DNA from: Longimycelium tulufanense | GTDB taxonomy: Bacteria; Actinomycetota; Actinomycetes; Mycobacteriales; Pseudonocardiaceae | DNA: 49,522 nucleotides | NCBI RefSeq assembly: GCF_014645795.1 | Contig: NZ_BMMK01000038.1 | Location: forward strand, 1 to 49,522 | Direction of reading: 5' to 3' | Shown here: positions 8,869-16,551 of the stretch, one piece after another | Position numbering within the stretch: position 1 is the first letter of the stretch | Layout of the letters: each line of letters opens with the position of its first letter | Notes under the pieces: model-generated | Told to the model about the DNA's origin: nothing | The model's input: only the letters and a program-made list of their open reading frames with translations | Database searches by the model: none | Program-made: the position numbers and the translations under genes

Positions 8869-9503
8869 TTAGGTACGCAACTGTGCGGTGATCGCGGTGA
8901 TCTCCTGCGGGTCGCTCACGACCCTCGGTTGCTTATCCGCCCACTGTCGCCACACCGCATCCCCCGACAGGCCGGACACGTAGGCAGTGAAGTCGTCCCA
9001 GGACAGGCCGGTGTCGATCTCGGTCATGAGGTCGGCGCCGTATTCGCGTCGCCAGTCCGCGCGCAGGTAGCGCCAGCCGGCCAGGATCAGGCCGAGGGTG
9101 TGTTCGCTGTCGCCGCCCCCTCGTTGGGGGCCGCGGCTTCCCCCTGGTTCGCCCAGTTCTTCATGCGGTCCATGCAGTAGCGCAACACGTCGGCCAGCTG
9201 GTCCAAGTCCAGGCCCTCGTTGAGCAGGGCGGTGACGTTCTCGCTGCCGATCACCGAGCCAAGGAGTTCGACCACCGTGTCGGGATCGATAGTCTGGTCG
9301 GGGTTGCGTCGCTGGGCGGAGGCAGCAAACAGGATCAACTTGGCCGGTGGGCTCGCCGGCAACGCATACATCCGACCGAGGATGCGCACCCGAGGCCGAC
9401 GGCGGCGCCGTGCCGCCCACGCGGCGTCGAAGTCGTAGTCCACATGCTCGACCGTGTCGGATTCGGTGGTGCCCCAGTGCGCGGGCTCGTGTGCGGTGGC
9501 CAT
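8869..9503 (-). CDS. tail assembly chaperone, long frameshift product (gpGT-like)
   Basis: Predicted fusion made when ribosomes reading the short chaperone (9087-9503) slip back one base near its end. The -1 frame is open across the join and continues through HTLGLILAGWRYLRADW, DTGLSWDDFTAYV and TAQLRT to TAA 8869-8871. A ribosomal frameshift joining two tail chaperones just before the tape measure is conserved in siphoviruses; it keeps short and long forms in a fixed ratio while they fold the tape measure. The exact slip codon is inferred, not visible with certainty. Confidence 0.78.
9087..9503 (-). CDS. tail assembly chaperone, short form (gpG-like)
   Basis: A 138-residue protein from ATG 9503, which shares one base with the stop of the tail tube gene. 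It carries a basic segment (WAARRRRRPRVRILGRMY) and a helical region typical of actinophage gpG proteins (DPDTVVELLGSVIGSENV, LDQLADVLRYCMDRM). The acidic, low-complexity tail ends at TGA 9087-9089. It binds the tape measure during tail assembly in characterised relatives. It is also the first part of the frameshift product described separately. Confidence 0.85.
   Translation of the reverse strand: MATAHEPAHWGTTESDTVEHVDYDFDAAWAARRRRRPRVRILGRMYALPASPPAKLILFAASAQRRNPDQTIDPDTVVELLGSVIGSENVTALLNEGLDLDQLADVLRYCMDRMKNWANQGEAAAPNEGAATANTPSA
9114..9130 (-). promoter_or_regulatory. probable -1 ribosomal frameshift region
   Basis: On the minus strand this reads CCCCCAACGAGGGGGCG. Two runs could slip: CCCCCAA (9130-9124) and GGGGGCG (9120-9114). 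The 0 frame ends 25 nt later at the short-chaperone stop, and the -1 frame stays open into the second chaperone domain. The C-run and G-run can also pair with each other, which might stall ribosomes. Which run is used cannot be decided from sequence. Confidence 0.5.
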
Positions 9504-9946
9504 CAGACCACCGCCGCCGTCGAGGCCACGCCGGAGCGGGTGAACGTCGCCGACCAGGAGGTCTTGTCGTTGTTGCCCCCGCCGAGGGAGCCGGGGGAGA
9601 CATAGGCGGTCCACACCGTCCACTCGCTGTCACTGTTGTGCCGGAACCGGATCTGCCCGAGGCTGGCGTCGCCGACGAACGTGGCAAGCGCATCCACACG
9701 TGCCTGCCCAGGGTCGACAACACCGGCCGTAGAGTCGCGGAGTCCTTCCACGTTCAGGGAGGCGCCGCGCTGCATGACCTGCCCCTCATACAGGCCATTC
9801 GAGGAGAACACCGTGGTGTCCACCGTTTCCTCGTTCTCCGAGCGTGAGTACTCGAAACTGTTGACACTGGCGATCTCCAGCCAGGTCGGGGTGGGCTGGC
9901 CGTCAGAAACTTGGAAGATCCAGCCGCGGGCGTCGATCTTCGCCAT
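9503..9946 (-). CDS. major tail (tube) protein
   Basis: A 147-residue protein. The N-terminus (MAKIDARGWIFQVSDG) and central strands (NSFEYSRSENEETVDTTVF, QVMQRGASLNVEG) follow the tube-protein fold of actinobacterial siphoviruses, including the FSSNG-type loop. It forms the stacked hexamer rings around the tape measure in relatives. Its stop overlaps the chaperone start by one base, and it is preceded by the tail terminator gene. Length and position agree with the family. Confidence 0.88.
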   Translation of the reverse strand: MAKIDARGWIFQVSDGQPTPTWLEIASVNSFEYSRSENEETVDTTVFSSNGLYEGQVMQRGASLNVEGLRDSTAGVVDPGQARVDALATFVGDASLGQIRFRHNSDSEWTVWTAYVSPGSLGGGNNDKTSWSATFTRSGVASTAAVV

Positions 9947-9961
9947 GATGGTCTCGCTCCC

Positions 9962-10384
9962 TCACACGCGGTTGATCGTGGGGCGCCGCAGCTCGGCGCG
10001 GAAGTTCACGGAGTACTCGAAGCGACCGTTGCCATCCCGGCCCATCGGGATCGGCCCGGCCTGCACCCCGATGCACGACAGCAGCAGGGTTCCCCCAGCC
10101 AGCCAGCGCTCGGCCAGGCCGTGCAGCGCGTCATAGACGTCCTGGGCACGTTGTTCCCCGATGCGGGGGTCGGTGGTGCCCCGCACCCGCACCTGCACCC
10201 GTGGTTCGTCGTAGCCCAGCTTCGAGTCCGACTCGCTGCCGCCGTACAGTGCGACCGCCAACGCGACATCCGGGGACTGGGGCAGCGCGGCCAGGTAGAT
10301 GTTCCCGCCCACCGAGCCGTCCACCCGGTACTCGCCGAGCCCGAGCTGGGCGAGCAGATACGCGAACTCCTCCGAGAGGGTCAC
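9962..10384 (-). CDS. tail terminator / minor capsid-type completion protein
   Basis: A 140-residue protein from GTG 10384, overlapping the preceding stop as GTGA. The sequence (EEFAYLLAQLGLGEYRVDGSVGGNIYLAALP, PRVQVRVRG, QDVYDALHGLAERW, GPIPMGRDGNGRFEYSVNFRAEL) matches the small mixed alpha/beta proteins that cap the tail tube and join it to the head. It lies exactly between the gp10-like protein and the tube protein, the conserved position of a tail terminator. Confidence 0.78.
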   Translation of the reverse strand: MTLSEEFAYLLAQLGLGEYRVDGSVGGNIYLAALPQSPDVALAVALYGGSESDSKLGYDEPRVQVRVRGTTDPRIGEQRAQDVYDALHGLAERWLAGGTLLLSCIGVQAGPIPMGRDGNGRFEYSVNFRAELRRPTINRV

Positions 10385-10731
10385 CGCAGGCTCCGGCGGA
10401 TCTCTGCGGACACGATTTCATGGACGGTGCCGGTTTCGCGGGTCAGCGGGTCTTCCAGGTACTTGGCTTTGCGGCCGGGGTCGTGGCGTAGCGTCAGGTC
10501 CTCGTGTTGACGGACCGCATACGGCGTGTCGTAGGTGACGGCGGCCCGCAGGTTCGTCTCGTCGACGGAGGCGACGCCGGAGCGTTCGAGGGTGCCTTCC
10601 TCGATCGGTACTACTCGGCGGGACTCGGTGAGCACGTGCTCGGCGGCCGTCCGTAGCCCCCGCGCCGCACCCGCGTGCGCGGCGCCCTTGATCGCGGCGC
10701 CGTTCCAGCGGATACGCACGGACTTGGTCAT
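10381..10731 (-). CDS. HK97 gp10-like / minor capsid tail-completion protein
   Basis: A 116-residue protein from ATG 10731, overlapping the upstream stop as ATGA; an extension of seven residues upstream is less likely. The pattern AAHAGAARGLRTAAEHVLTESRRVVPIEEGTLERSG followed by TPYAVRQHEDL and KYLEDPL is the hallmark of the gp10-like group, which help complete the head-tail joint. It is tightly coupled to genes on both sides. Confidence 0.85.
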   Translation of the reverse strand: MTKSVRIRWNGAAIKGAAHAGAARGLRTAAEHVLTESRRVVPIEEGTLERSGVASVDETNLRAAVTYDTPYAVRQHEDLTLRHDPGRKAKYLEDPLTRETGTVHEIVSAEIRRSLR

Positions 10732-11054
10732 GCCAGCACCGCCTCCACGCATGAGGGGCCGAGGGTGCCGCCGTGGTGTTCCTTGCGTTGCAGAACCACG
10801 GTTTTCCGCCCGTCCGGCAACGTGACCTCGGACTCCGGTGGCGCGGTGGTGCCGGGTTGGCAGTACAGGGTGGACTCGGAGAGCACCTCGGCGGCTTGGT
10901 CGTCACGGACTAGGCGCCGGGCGTACACCACGATCGCCCGGACCGTGACCGCCGCCCCGTAGACGGGCCCGTAGGGCCCGGAGCCCTGGTAGGGGCGAAT
11001 CGTGACGTTCTGCCCGGCTTGGGCTAGCACAAACGCGGGAATACCAGCGGTCAC
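10728..11054 (-). CDS. head-tail stopper/adaptor protein
   Basis: A 108-residue protein from GTG 11054. It reads as a small beta-barrel (NVTIRPYQGSGPYGPVYG, TVRAIVVYARRLVRDDQA, EVTLPDGRKTVVL), the pattern of head-closure proteins that bind below the portal and hold DNA in. Position between the connector and the gp10-like gene supports this. Assignment is by pattern and order, not by a diagnostic motif. Confidence 0.72.
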   Translation of the reverse strand: MTAGIPAFVLAQAGQNVTIRPYQGSGPYGPVYGAAVTVRAIVVYARRLVRDDQAAEVLSESTLYCQPGTTAPPESEVTLPDGRKTVVLQRKEHHGGTLGPSCVEAVLA

Positions 11055-11075
11055 ACCAGGTCACCTCCGTCCAGG

Positions 11076-11486
11076 TCAGCGATGCGTGGCGACGACCCCG
11101 GGGAGCAGCCCGGCCAGCCGAAGTTCCCGAGCCGCGGTCTCCGACAGCACCGGCCGGGCGATGTCCGGTCCGGCTCCGGCGGTGGCGTCGGTGACGGTGA
11201 TCGGGCCGACGGTGACCGACTGGTAGCGGCCCGGGGTGGTGTCCTCGCTGCCGGTGGTGAGCCAGTGGACGGCCTGGGCGCAGGTGGCGTCCCGCAGCGC
11301 GTCCCGGATCGTGGTGTCGGTGGGCATACCCGCGGTGTCGATGGCGTAGACGGTGCCGAGCAGCGCGTCGTCGACGGCCTTGGACGCCTGCCGCAGCAGC
11401 CGTGTGGCCTCCGGGTCCTCCGGCACGGTCACCGTGGCCGGGGCGTAGTCGACGAGGTCGGTGCGGGTGGCGTAGACGCGGGCCAT
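11076..11486 (-). CDS. head-tail connector (gp6-like) protein
   Basis: A 136-residue protein that opens ARVYATRTDLVDYAP and continues with RLLRQASKAVDDALLG, DALRDATCAQAVHW and the late YQSVTVGPITVT loop. This helical head-completion pattern with a central strand hairpin is common to HK97 gp6-type adaptors in actinophages. It would form the ring directly below the portal. It lies 21 bp upstream of the stopper gene. Confidence 0.8.
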   Translation of the reverse strand: MARVYATRTDLVDYAPATVTVPEDPEATRLLRQASKAVDDALLGTVYAIDTAGMPTDTTIRDALRDATCAQAVHWLTTGSEDTTPGRYQSVTVGPITVTDATAGAGPDIARPVLSETAARELRLAGLLPGVVATHR

Positions 11487-11490
11487 CGCA

Positions 11491-11844
11491 TCACGTGTCC
11501 TCGACGACCACGGCCGTCACGCTCGTGCTGGCCGAGAAGTCCACGTACACCTTTCCGTCGGACTGGAGTGCGGTGGCGAACTCGCGGATCACGGCGAGCT
11601 TTCCGGCGTCGACGGTGACGATGCGGTCGGGCACGTCCAGGCCGTCCAAACCGGCGCCGGAGGGGGTGGGGATCGTGACAGTGATGGACCCGGCGGAGGC
11701 GTTGTTGACGACCAGCGTGCGTTTGCCGCCGGTGTAGACGAATTGCATGCCGTTGGCGGCATCGACCGCTGTCGTCGACCCGAGCATGTCGGGGATTGGT
11801 GTCGACGACGAGACAGTCTTGACGGTGAGGTCGGTGCGCGGCAT
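11491..11844 (-). CDS. phage structural protein, beta-rich, unknown role
   Basis: A 117-residue protein without Cys, membrane segments or long helices. It is rich in Thr, Ser and Val in alternating strands (GKRTLVVNNASAGSITVTIP, GKVYVDFSASTSVTAVVVED). Its place among head-completion genes and its small beta fold suggest a head decoration or connector-associated protein. I do not recognise a named family. Confidence 0.65.
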   Translation of the reverse strand: MPRTDLTVKTVSSSTPIPDMLGSTTAVDAANGMQFVYTGGKRTLVVNNASAGSITVTIPTPSGAGLDGLDVPDRIVTVDAGKLAVIREFATALQSDGKVYVDFSASTSVTAVVVEDT

Positions 11845-11847
11845 CGC

Positions 11848-12072
11848 CTACTCCCTGGTCTTGCGGGGTTTGGTGGGCGAGGATGCCGACGTTGCGGGAT
11901 GGTCGGCCTCCTGACGACGCGGCGGCACGCCTGCCGATGGTGTGGGGGTGTCGTCGAGGCGGCGCCACCCGCTGGTGGGCTCCAGTGCAGCCAGCCCCAG
12001 CCGGGTGTCTTCCAGGCTGTTGTCGACGGTGTGGACGCGTTCGCCGCTGCGGGTGTGCACGTAGGCGGGCAC
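11848..12072 (-). CDS. small phage protein of unknown function
   Basis: A 74-residue protein from GTG 12072. The first half (YVHTRSGERVHTVDNSLEDTRLGLAALEP) looks folded. The second half is Pro/Ser/Thr/Lys-rich and probably disordered. It resembles small proteins encoded after capsid genes in many actinophages. Function unknown. Confidence 0.65.
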   Translation of the reverse strand: MPAYVHTRSGERVHTVDNSLEDTRLGLAALEPTSGWRRLDDTPTPSAGVPPRRQEADHPATSASSPTKPRKTRE

Positions 12073-12136
12073 GGTGACCTCCTCGGGTGTGGGGGTGGTG
12101 CCCGGTCGAGGGGAAGATGGCCGGGCACCACCCGGG

Positions 12137-12712
12137 TCAGGTGGCGAGGACGAGGGGCACCGGCCGCTGGACCGTTGGTGAGGCGATCGTGGCCGGGGCG
12201 GTGGCGGTCAGGCCGGAGCCGGAGGTTTGGGCGAGGTTGTGTTCGCCGGCCAGGACTGGCTTGGCGCCATGGGCACCGATCAGCGATGGCACGCCACCGG
12301 TGGTGTGGTGGAACATCACCGCGGCCCAGTAGATCCCGGACACCGTGATCGTCTGTGGGGTCTGTAGGGGCAGGGTCATCACGGTGTCCGCCGCCCATGC
12401 TGCCGTGGTCTGGTCGGCGGTCTGTGCCAGCAACGCGGGTGTGGCCGCGTTGCTGTAGAGGGCGAACCACCAGTTCGTCGGCCCGGACGCTGCGGTCGCG
12501 CCGGAGATGAATGTCAGGTTGGTGACGGTGTCGCCCTCGTGGAGGTAGATCGGTACCGAGGTCATGACGGCGTCGGTGAGGGCGTTGGCCAGGTCGTCCA
12601 GGGGTGCGCGGGGCAGGTTCGCCCGGTGGAAGACCTCGCTGGGCCGGCCGAGGGTGTTGAAGTGGGCGAGCGCATCGCGCGGCACGCCCACGTACTGTCC
12701 GAGCTGGCTCAC
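12137..12712 (-). CDS. phage structural protein, possible capsid- or tail-exposed beta domain
   Basis: A 191-residue protein from GTG 12712, overlapping the preceding stop as GTGA. After a short N-terminal segment (GVPRDALAHFNTLGRP) the rest is a single beta-sandwich-like domain (NLTFISGATAASGPTNWWFALYS, PQTITVSGIYWAAVMFHH, VPSLIGAHG). Such domains are seen in virion surface or receptor-contact proteins of actinophages. No catalytic motif is visible. Confidence 0.65.
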   Translation of the reverse strand: MSQLGQYVGVPRDALAHFNTLGRPSEVFHRANLPRAPLDDLANALTDAVMTSVPIYLHEGDTVTNLTFISGATAASGPTNWWFALYSNAATPALLAQTADQTTAAWAADTVMTLPLQTPQTITVSGIYWAAVMFHHTTGGVPSLIGAHGAKPVLAGEHNLAQTSGSGLTATAPATIASPTVQRPVPLVLAT

Positions 12713-12999
12713 GTGTCCTCACCTTCCCTGCGCCGCGTGCCAGGCGCCGAGGCCGTCGCGGTGGAGCGCCGTGGCTTCGGCGCGGGCTTCGTCCGCACGG
12801 GCGCCGCGTCGCCTGCGGACTCGGTCGCGTCAGCGGCCTCGTTCGCCTCGTCGAGGCGGGTGATGCCGTAGCCCTGGGAGCGGAAGTAGGCCAGGGCCGG
12901 TCCATCGCTGTTCTCGCAATGCGCTACTCCGCTGGCGAAGGTCACCCCGGCGACCTCGCCGGTGAACCCGGCAACGGGTGTGGTGATTCGGTATCGCAT
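12709..12999 (-). CDS. small phage protein with disordered basic tail
   Basis: A 96-residue protein. Residues 1-48 (RYRITTPVAGFTGEVAGVTFASG, ALAYFRSQGYGITRL) form a compact beta unit. Residues 50-96 are Ala/Arg/Pro-rich and probably disordered. It follows the major capsid gene by 3 bp. In many actinophages a small protein here is annotated only as hypothetical. A head-associated role is inferred from order. Confidence 0.68.
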   Translation of the reverse strand: MRYRITTPVAGFTGEVAGVTFASGVAHCENSDGPALAYFRSQGYGITRLDEANEAADATESAGDAAPVRTKPAPKPRRSTATASAPGTRRREGEDT

Positions 13000-13002
13000 G
13001 GT

Positions 13003-14058
13003 TCAGGCCACCTTGATGTTGCGAAGGACCCCACACGCCCGGGTGTTCTTCAGCACCCCTGCCAGGGGGCCCATCTCCACCTCGCCGGTCTTGACCGCGC
13101 CGGCGGTGGAGAAGTCGGGCAGCCAGGATTGCACCAGGGGTTTGCCTGCGGCGGAGGCGGCGTGGAAGGCGTCCAGCCCGAAACTGATTGCGTACAGGTC
13201 GGTGAGGTTAGTCTGGGTGTTCGTGCCGGCGCCGAGGTCGGTGTCCCTGTCCTCGATGGGGATGATCGGGCTGGCCCCGTCCATGCGGTCACCGATGTCG
13301 ATCAGGACCCACTCGCCGTAGCGTTGCACCTCGCGGCCGAGGTCGTCCTTGGTGTTGGTGTAGGTGCCGGCCCGACGAGCGATGCTGCGCACCCGGGTGA
13401 TCGACCGGGTGTTGCCGAGAAGAGCCTTCACCCCTGGCGGCACATCCCCGGGGCTTCCCATGCCGCCGCCTGTCTGGCTGGGCACGATCCGCGACAGGAA
13501 GTCGTCCAGCAGGTCGAGCGCGTCGTTCGCCCTGTCCACCGTCGACAAGGTAGCCGGGGACCAGTCGGCGAAGTTGGCGCCCGCCGTACCGGGGTAGACC
13601 TCGGTGTCACTGCCCGCCAAGGCTTTGGACAGGCCGTCGAACCCGTTGGTATCCACCGCGGTGTCGCCCAGGATCAGCTCTTGGGCGAACTTGGTCTTGA
13701 CGCTGATCAGCAACTGCTGGAGCTGGAAGGAGGTCTCGTTGGTTGAGGACCGACCCAGGTTGGCCAGGGTGCGGTCGACGTTGAACGCGCCACCCAGCGG
13801 ATGCAGGCCGACCGTGAACTGCTGGCGTTGCGCCTCCAGCGGCGTGTACTCGCTGTTGAACGCCCGGAACTGCGCGGATCGCGCCGCGGTGAGCCGGACG
13901 TATCCGTACACCAGGGACGCGCCGTTGGTGCCTGGGGTGACGGTGTCGTCGAACACGATCTGGTCGAACAACCAGCTGTAGCGACGCAGGTTGTCGATCA
14001 CCGCATAGTCCACGTCGGACTGGGTGTTGACCTGCGCCTGCGCAAGGGTGACAGGCAT
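13003..14058 (-). CDS. major capsid protein
   Basis: A 351-residue protein. Segments such as LLISVKTKFAQELILGD, FDGLSKAL and NDALDLLDDFLSRI, and the late VLIDIGDRMDGASPIIPIED, match the P-domain and spine-helix pattern of HK97-fold capsid proteins of actinobacterial siphoviruses. It follows the scaffold gene, as expected when a separate scaffold is used instead of a long N-terminal delta domain. No maturation protease gene is visible nearby. Confidence 0.88.
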   Translation of the reverse strand: MPVTLAQAQVNTQSDVDYAVIDNLRRYSWLFDQIVFDDTVTPGTNGASLVYGYVRLTAARSAQFRAFNSEYTPLEAQRQQFTVGLHPLGGAFNVDRTLANLGRSSTNETSFQLQQLLISVKTKFAQELILGDTAVDTNGFDGLSKALAGSDTEVYPGTAGANFADWSPATLSTVDRANDALDLLDDFLSRIVPSQTGGGMGSPGDVPPGVKALLGNTRSITRVRSIARRAGTYTNTKDDLGREVQRYGEWVLIDIGDRMDGASPIIPIEDRDTDLGAGTNTQTNLTDLYAISFGLDAFHAASAAGKPLVQSWLPDFSTAGAVKTGEVEMGPLAGVLKNTRACGVLRNIKVA

Positions 14059-14087
14059 AGGTAGGGCTCCTCACAGGGGATGTGCCG

Positions 14088-14924
14088 TCAGGTGCCGTAG
14101 GCGCGTGTGACGGCGTCGAACAAGCTGGTGGGGCGCTTCCGTTCACCACGACCCGGAGCGGCGGGCACCTCCGTGCCCGACTTGGCTGGGGGCTCGGGCT
14201 TGGCGGGCGCGGCCTTCAGGGACGGGTTCGCCTTGATCACGGCCTTGATCGCGTCGGCGAGCTGGTCGGCGAAGTCCCCATCCGCCGGGTCCAGGTCGGC
14301 CACCGCGGCGAGGAAGGTCCGAGAGTCCAGGAGCGCCTTCGTGTCGGCCTGAAGACCCGGGGCGACCTCGTGCACGGCGAGTTCGATCCGGAGCTGGCGA
14401 GCCTCGGCATCCTTCGCGGCGACCTGCTCGTCTTTGGAGGCGAGCTGCCGCACCAGTTCCTCGGGATCGGCGGGCTCGTCTGCGTCCTTCTTCAGGCCGG
14501 CGGCCTTGGCGATCGTGTCGAACACGGCTTGGAAGCGCTGCTCAGCTTCCTGCTTGTCCTTCTCCGCTGCGGCACGCTTCTGCTTTTCTCGGGTGACGCT
14601 GCCGCGGAGGTTCTCGACAAGCCGTTCGGCACGCTCCCGGTCGAACTCACCCTCAATCTTCGGGGGCTTTCCGGCCGGCTGGCCCGCCTCCGAATTCTGG
14701 CCAGTTGGCGGGTCAGGGTCGGGCCCTGGCTCCTGTCCGGGGGCCGCATTCTCGTCAGGGGAACCGCTGTCGCCGCTGTCCCCGCCGCCGTCGTCGTCGG
14801 ACCCGCCGAGGGCGGGCCAGATCGGGCCGCGCCGGCCGATGCCGAGCGCGCGTAGCGGCTGCCCGGTGACCGGGTCCCGCAGCGTGGGGTGGACAGGCAG
14901 AACATCAACGGTGGTGGTGCGCAT
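14088..14924 (-). CDS. capsid scaffolding protein
   Basis: A 278-residue protein. The start ATG 14924 has an AAGGAGGG site; an upstream 30-codon extension is rejected. Residues 35-90 are acidic and low complexity (Asp/Gly/Pro-rich). Residues 95-200 form a long charged coiled coil (DRERAERLVENLRGSVTREK, KDKQEAEQRF, ASKDEQVAAKDAEARQL). The end is basic (GERKRPTSLFDAVTRAYG). This acidic-coil-basic plan is typical of phage scaffolds, whose basic C-terminus binds the capsid protein. It lies directly before the capsid gene. Confidence 0.85.
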   Translation of the reverse strand: MRTTTVDVLPVHPTLRDPVTGQPLRALGIGRRGPIWPALGGSDDDGGGDSGDSGSPDENAAPGQEPGPDPDPPTGQNSEAGQPAGKPPKIEGEFDRERAERLVENLRGSVTREKQKRAAAEKDKQEAEQRFQAVFDTIAKAAGLKKDADEPADPEELVRQLASKDEQVAAKDAEARQLRIELAVHEVAPGLQADTKALLDSRTFLAAVADLDPADGDFADQLADAIKAVIKANPSLKAAPAKPEPPAKSGTEVPAAPGRGERKRPTSLFDAVTRAYGT

Positions 14925-14958
14925 CGGGAGCCCTCCTTGGAGCTGCCGTCGGGGAACA

Positions 14959-14997
14959 CCGGCCTGCCCCTTGACAGGCCGGCGGTAACAGACCGCC
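14959..14997. terminator. two adjacent hairpins upstream of the scaffold gene
   Basis: The first is CCGGCCTG, loop CCCCTTGA, CAGGCCGG (14959-14982), an 8-bp perfect stem. It overlaps GGCGGT, loop AACAG, ACCGCC (14981-14997), so the two are mutually exclusive in part. They lie between the plus-strand lipoprotein gene and the minus-strand scaffold gene. They may end transcription or form an operator. The first loop contains TTGACA (14971-14976), a possible -35 for the lipoprotein, but no good -10 follows at 16-18 bp. Confidence 0.45.
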
Positions 14998-15019
14998 ACC
15001 GCGCGACGACGCACCTGGC

Positions 15020-15415
15020 GTGACGCGACATGGGGTGGCGGTGGTCATGGGTGTGCTCGCCCTCGTGACGGGCTGCGGCAGCGGCACAGCGGAACCGGAA
15101 CTCACCAGCGCCGCAGGGACGCCGGTGTCGGCCCAGCAGGTGATCAACGCGTTCCAGGCGGCGGGCCTGCCGATGCCGGAGGTGCGCGACAACTCGCACA
15201 ACTGCGAGAAGCTGGGATGCCGCGAGCAGATCACCACCGAGAAGGTGACCGTGCTCGTGTTCGACGACGAGGCGAAGGCAGCGAAGCTCGCCGAGACTTA
15301 CGGCGCCGAGGACGCGTACCGGCGCGGCCGGGTGGTGCTGTCGTTCCGCGCGCAGCGGACCTCGGCGGACAAGCAGCAGCCGTATCGGGCCGAACTGGAC
15401 AAGCTCACCCAGTAG
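15020..15415 (+). CDS. lipoprotein of the prophage (moron)
   Basis: A 131-residue protein from GTG 15020. A short basic N-terminus and a hydrophobic stretch lead to the lipobox LVTGC, with lipidation at Cys19. The mature part contains INAFQAAGLPMPEVRDNS, a Cys pair (NCEKLGC) that could form a disulfide, then an alpha/beta region (VTVLVFDDEAKAAKLAETYG) and a central strand. Related small lipoproteins are common in Pseudonocardiales and Streptomyces hosts. It is transcribed against the head genes, between the minor capsid and scaffold genes. By position it is a moron; superinfection exclusion or surface change is a possibility, not a conclusion. Confidence 0.85.
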   Translation: MTRHGVAVVMGVLALVTGCGSGTAEPELTSAAGTPVSAQQVINAFQAAGLPMPEVRDNSHNCEKLGCREQITTEKVTVLVFDDEAKAAKLAETYGAEDAYRRGRVVLSFRAQRTSADKQQPYRAELDKLTQ

Positions 15416-15423
15416 CCCACGGG

Positions 15424-16548
15424 TCAGCGGGCGAGACCGACCTGTTCGCGGTGCCGCTGCCGGTGCAGGCCGGTCGCCTCGACGTGCACCCGAATCTGGG
15501 TCTGCAGCGCGCGCACTTGCGCCTCGTGCCGCCGCTTCGCGGTGGGGTTGAGGGCGGCGGCCGCCTTCAGCTTGGCCTCCCGGACCTTCCGCTCGAGCGC
15601 ACGGAGCCGCTGCCGTGCCTTGTCGCCCTCGGGGTCGGCGGTGTGTGTCGGCGCCTTCGTCACCCCGGGCAGGTAGGCGGACAGCGAGTGCCGGCAGTTC
15701 GGGTGCAGCAACCCCGACCGGACGCCTTCGGCCACGGTGCCAGCAACCTCGACCCGAATTGTGCGGTCCTGTGTGGTGTGCTCAACCTGGATCGTGCGGC
15801 GTCCGTCCGGCCCGTTGCGGGACAACACCCTGCCTTCCCAGTCGCGACAGCGCCGGCACTCTTGCGGCGCGTTGGACACGATGACGAGATCGAGCCCAGC
15901 CCCACCGAGCCGATCCAGATGTCCCTGCACCGCGGCCTGCGCGGTCGCGGTACGAGTCGCCATCTCCACATAGGACGCCAGTTCCCAGCGCCGGCCGGCG
16001 CGGTCGACGAAACCCGTGATACCACGGGAGAGCAGCCGGTCCCAGGCACGTTGTGCGGTGCGCAGCCGAGACTCGGTGCCCATGAGGGTGCCGGTGGCGA
16101 CGGTCTCGGCGATCACCTGCCGGTAGGCATCGAGCTGCCAGCGCAGGATGCGCACGTGGGTGCCCTGCAGCGTGGACGACAGAGACCATGCCAGGCGTTG
16201 GATCGCCTCCGTACCCGGGAGCGCCTCCCGAATCTCGCCGAGTTCGCGGGCGGTGCCGCCGGCGAGCCGGCCAAGTTCGTCGAGCGCGGCCTGCCCGCCC
16301 CGGTGGTAGGCCAACGCGATGGCCTGCTCGACCTCGTCGCGCATTTCCGAGTCGAGCAGTTGCACGAACCGTTCCGCGAAGCTGCGCAGCAGCCCGATCT
16401 GGGCGAGCTTCTGCCCGGCCCAATCCGGGGCGTCGAGCCCGTCGGCCAGCCGCCGCCCCAGTTCGAGGGCGAGCATGCTTTGCGCGGTGGTGTAGATGCG
16501 CACGAGATGGGTGGCGAGGTCTTCGGCGAGGCTGCGGTCGACGGGCAT
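15424..16548 (-). CDS. phage minor capsid protein 2 (MuF-like)
   Basis: A 374-residue, mostly helical protein. The diagnostic part is at about 240-290: APQECRRCRDWEGRVLS followed by LHPNCRHSLSAYLPG, the Cys/His motif of phage minor capsid protein 2 and MuF relatives. The C-terminal 80 residues are a basic coiled coil. In relatives such proteins sit inside the head near the portal and may be ejected with DNA. It lies 3 bp after the portal gene. Confidence 0.88.
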   Translation of the reverse strand: MPVDRSLAEDLATHLVRIYTTAQSMLALELGRRLADGLDAPDWAGQKLAQIGLLRSFAERFVQLLDSEMRDEVEQAIALAYHRGGQAALDELGRLAGGTARELGEIREALPGTEAIQRLAWSLSSTLQGTHVRILRWQLDAYRQVIAETVATGTLMGTESRLRTAQRAWDRLLSRGITGFVDRAGRRWELASYVEMATRTATAQAAVQGHLDRLGGAGLDLVIVSNAPQECRRCRDWEGRVLSRNGPDGRRTIQVEHTTQDRTIRVEVAGTVAEGVRSGLLHPNCRHSLSAYLPGVTKAPTHTADPEGDKARQRLRALERKVREAKLKAAAALNPTAKRRHEAQVRALQTQIRVHVEATGLHRQRHREQVGLAR

Positions 16549-16551
16549 GGC

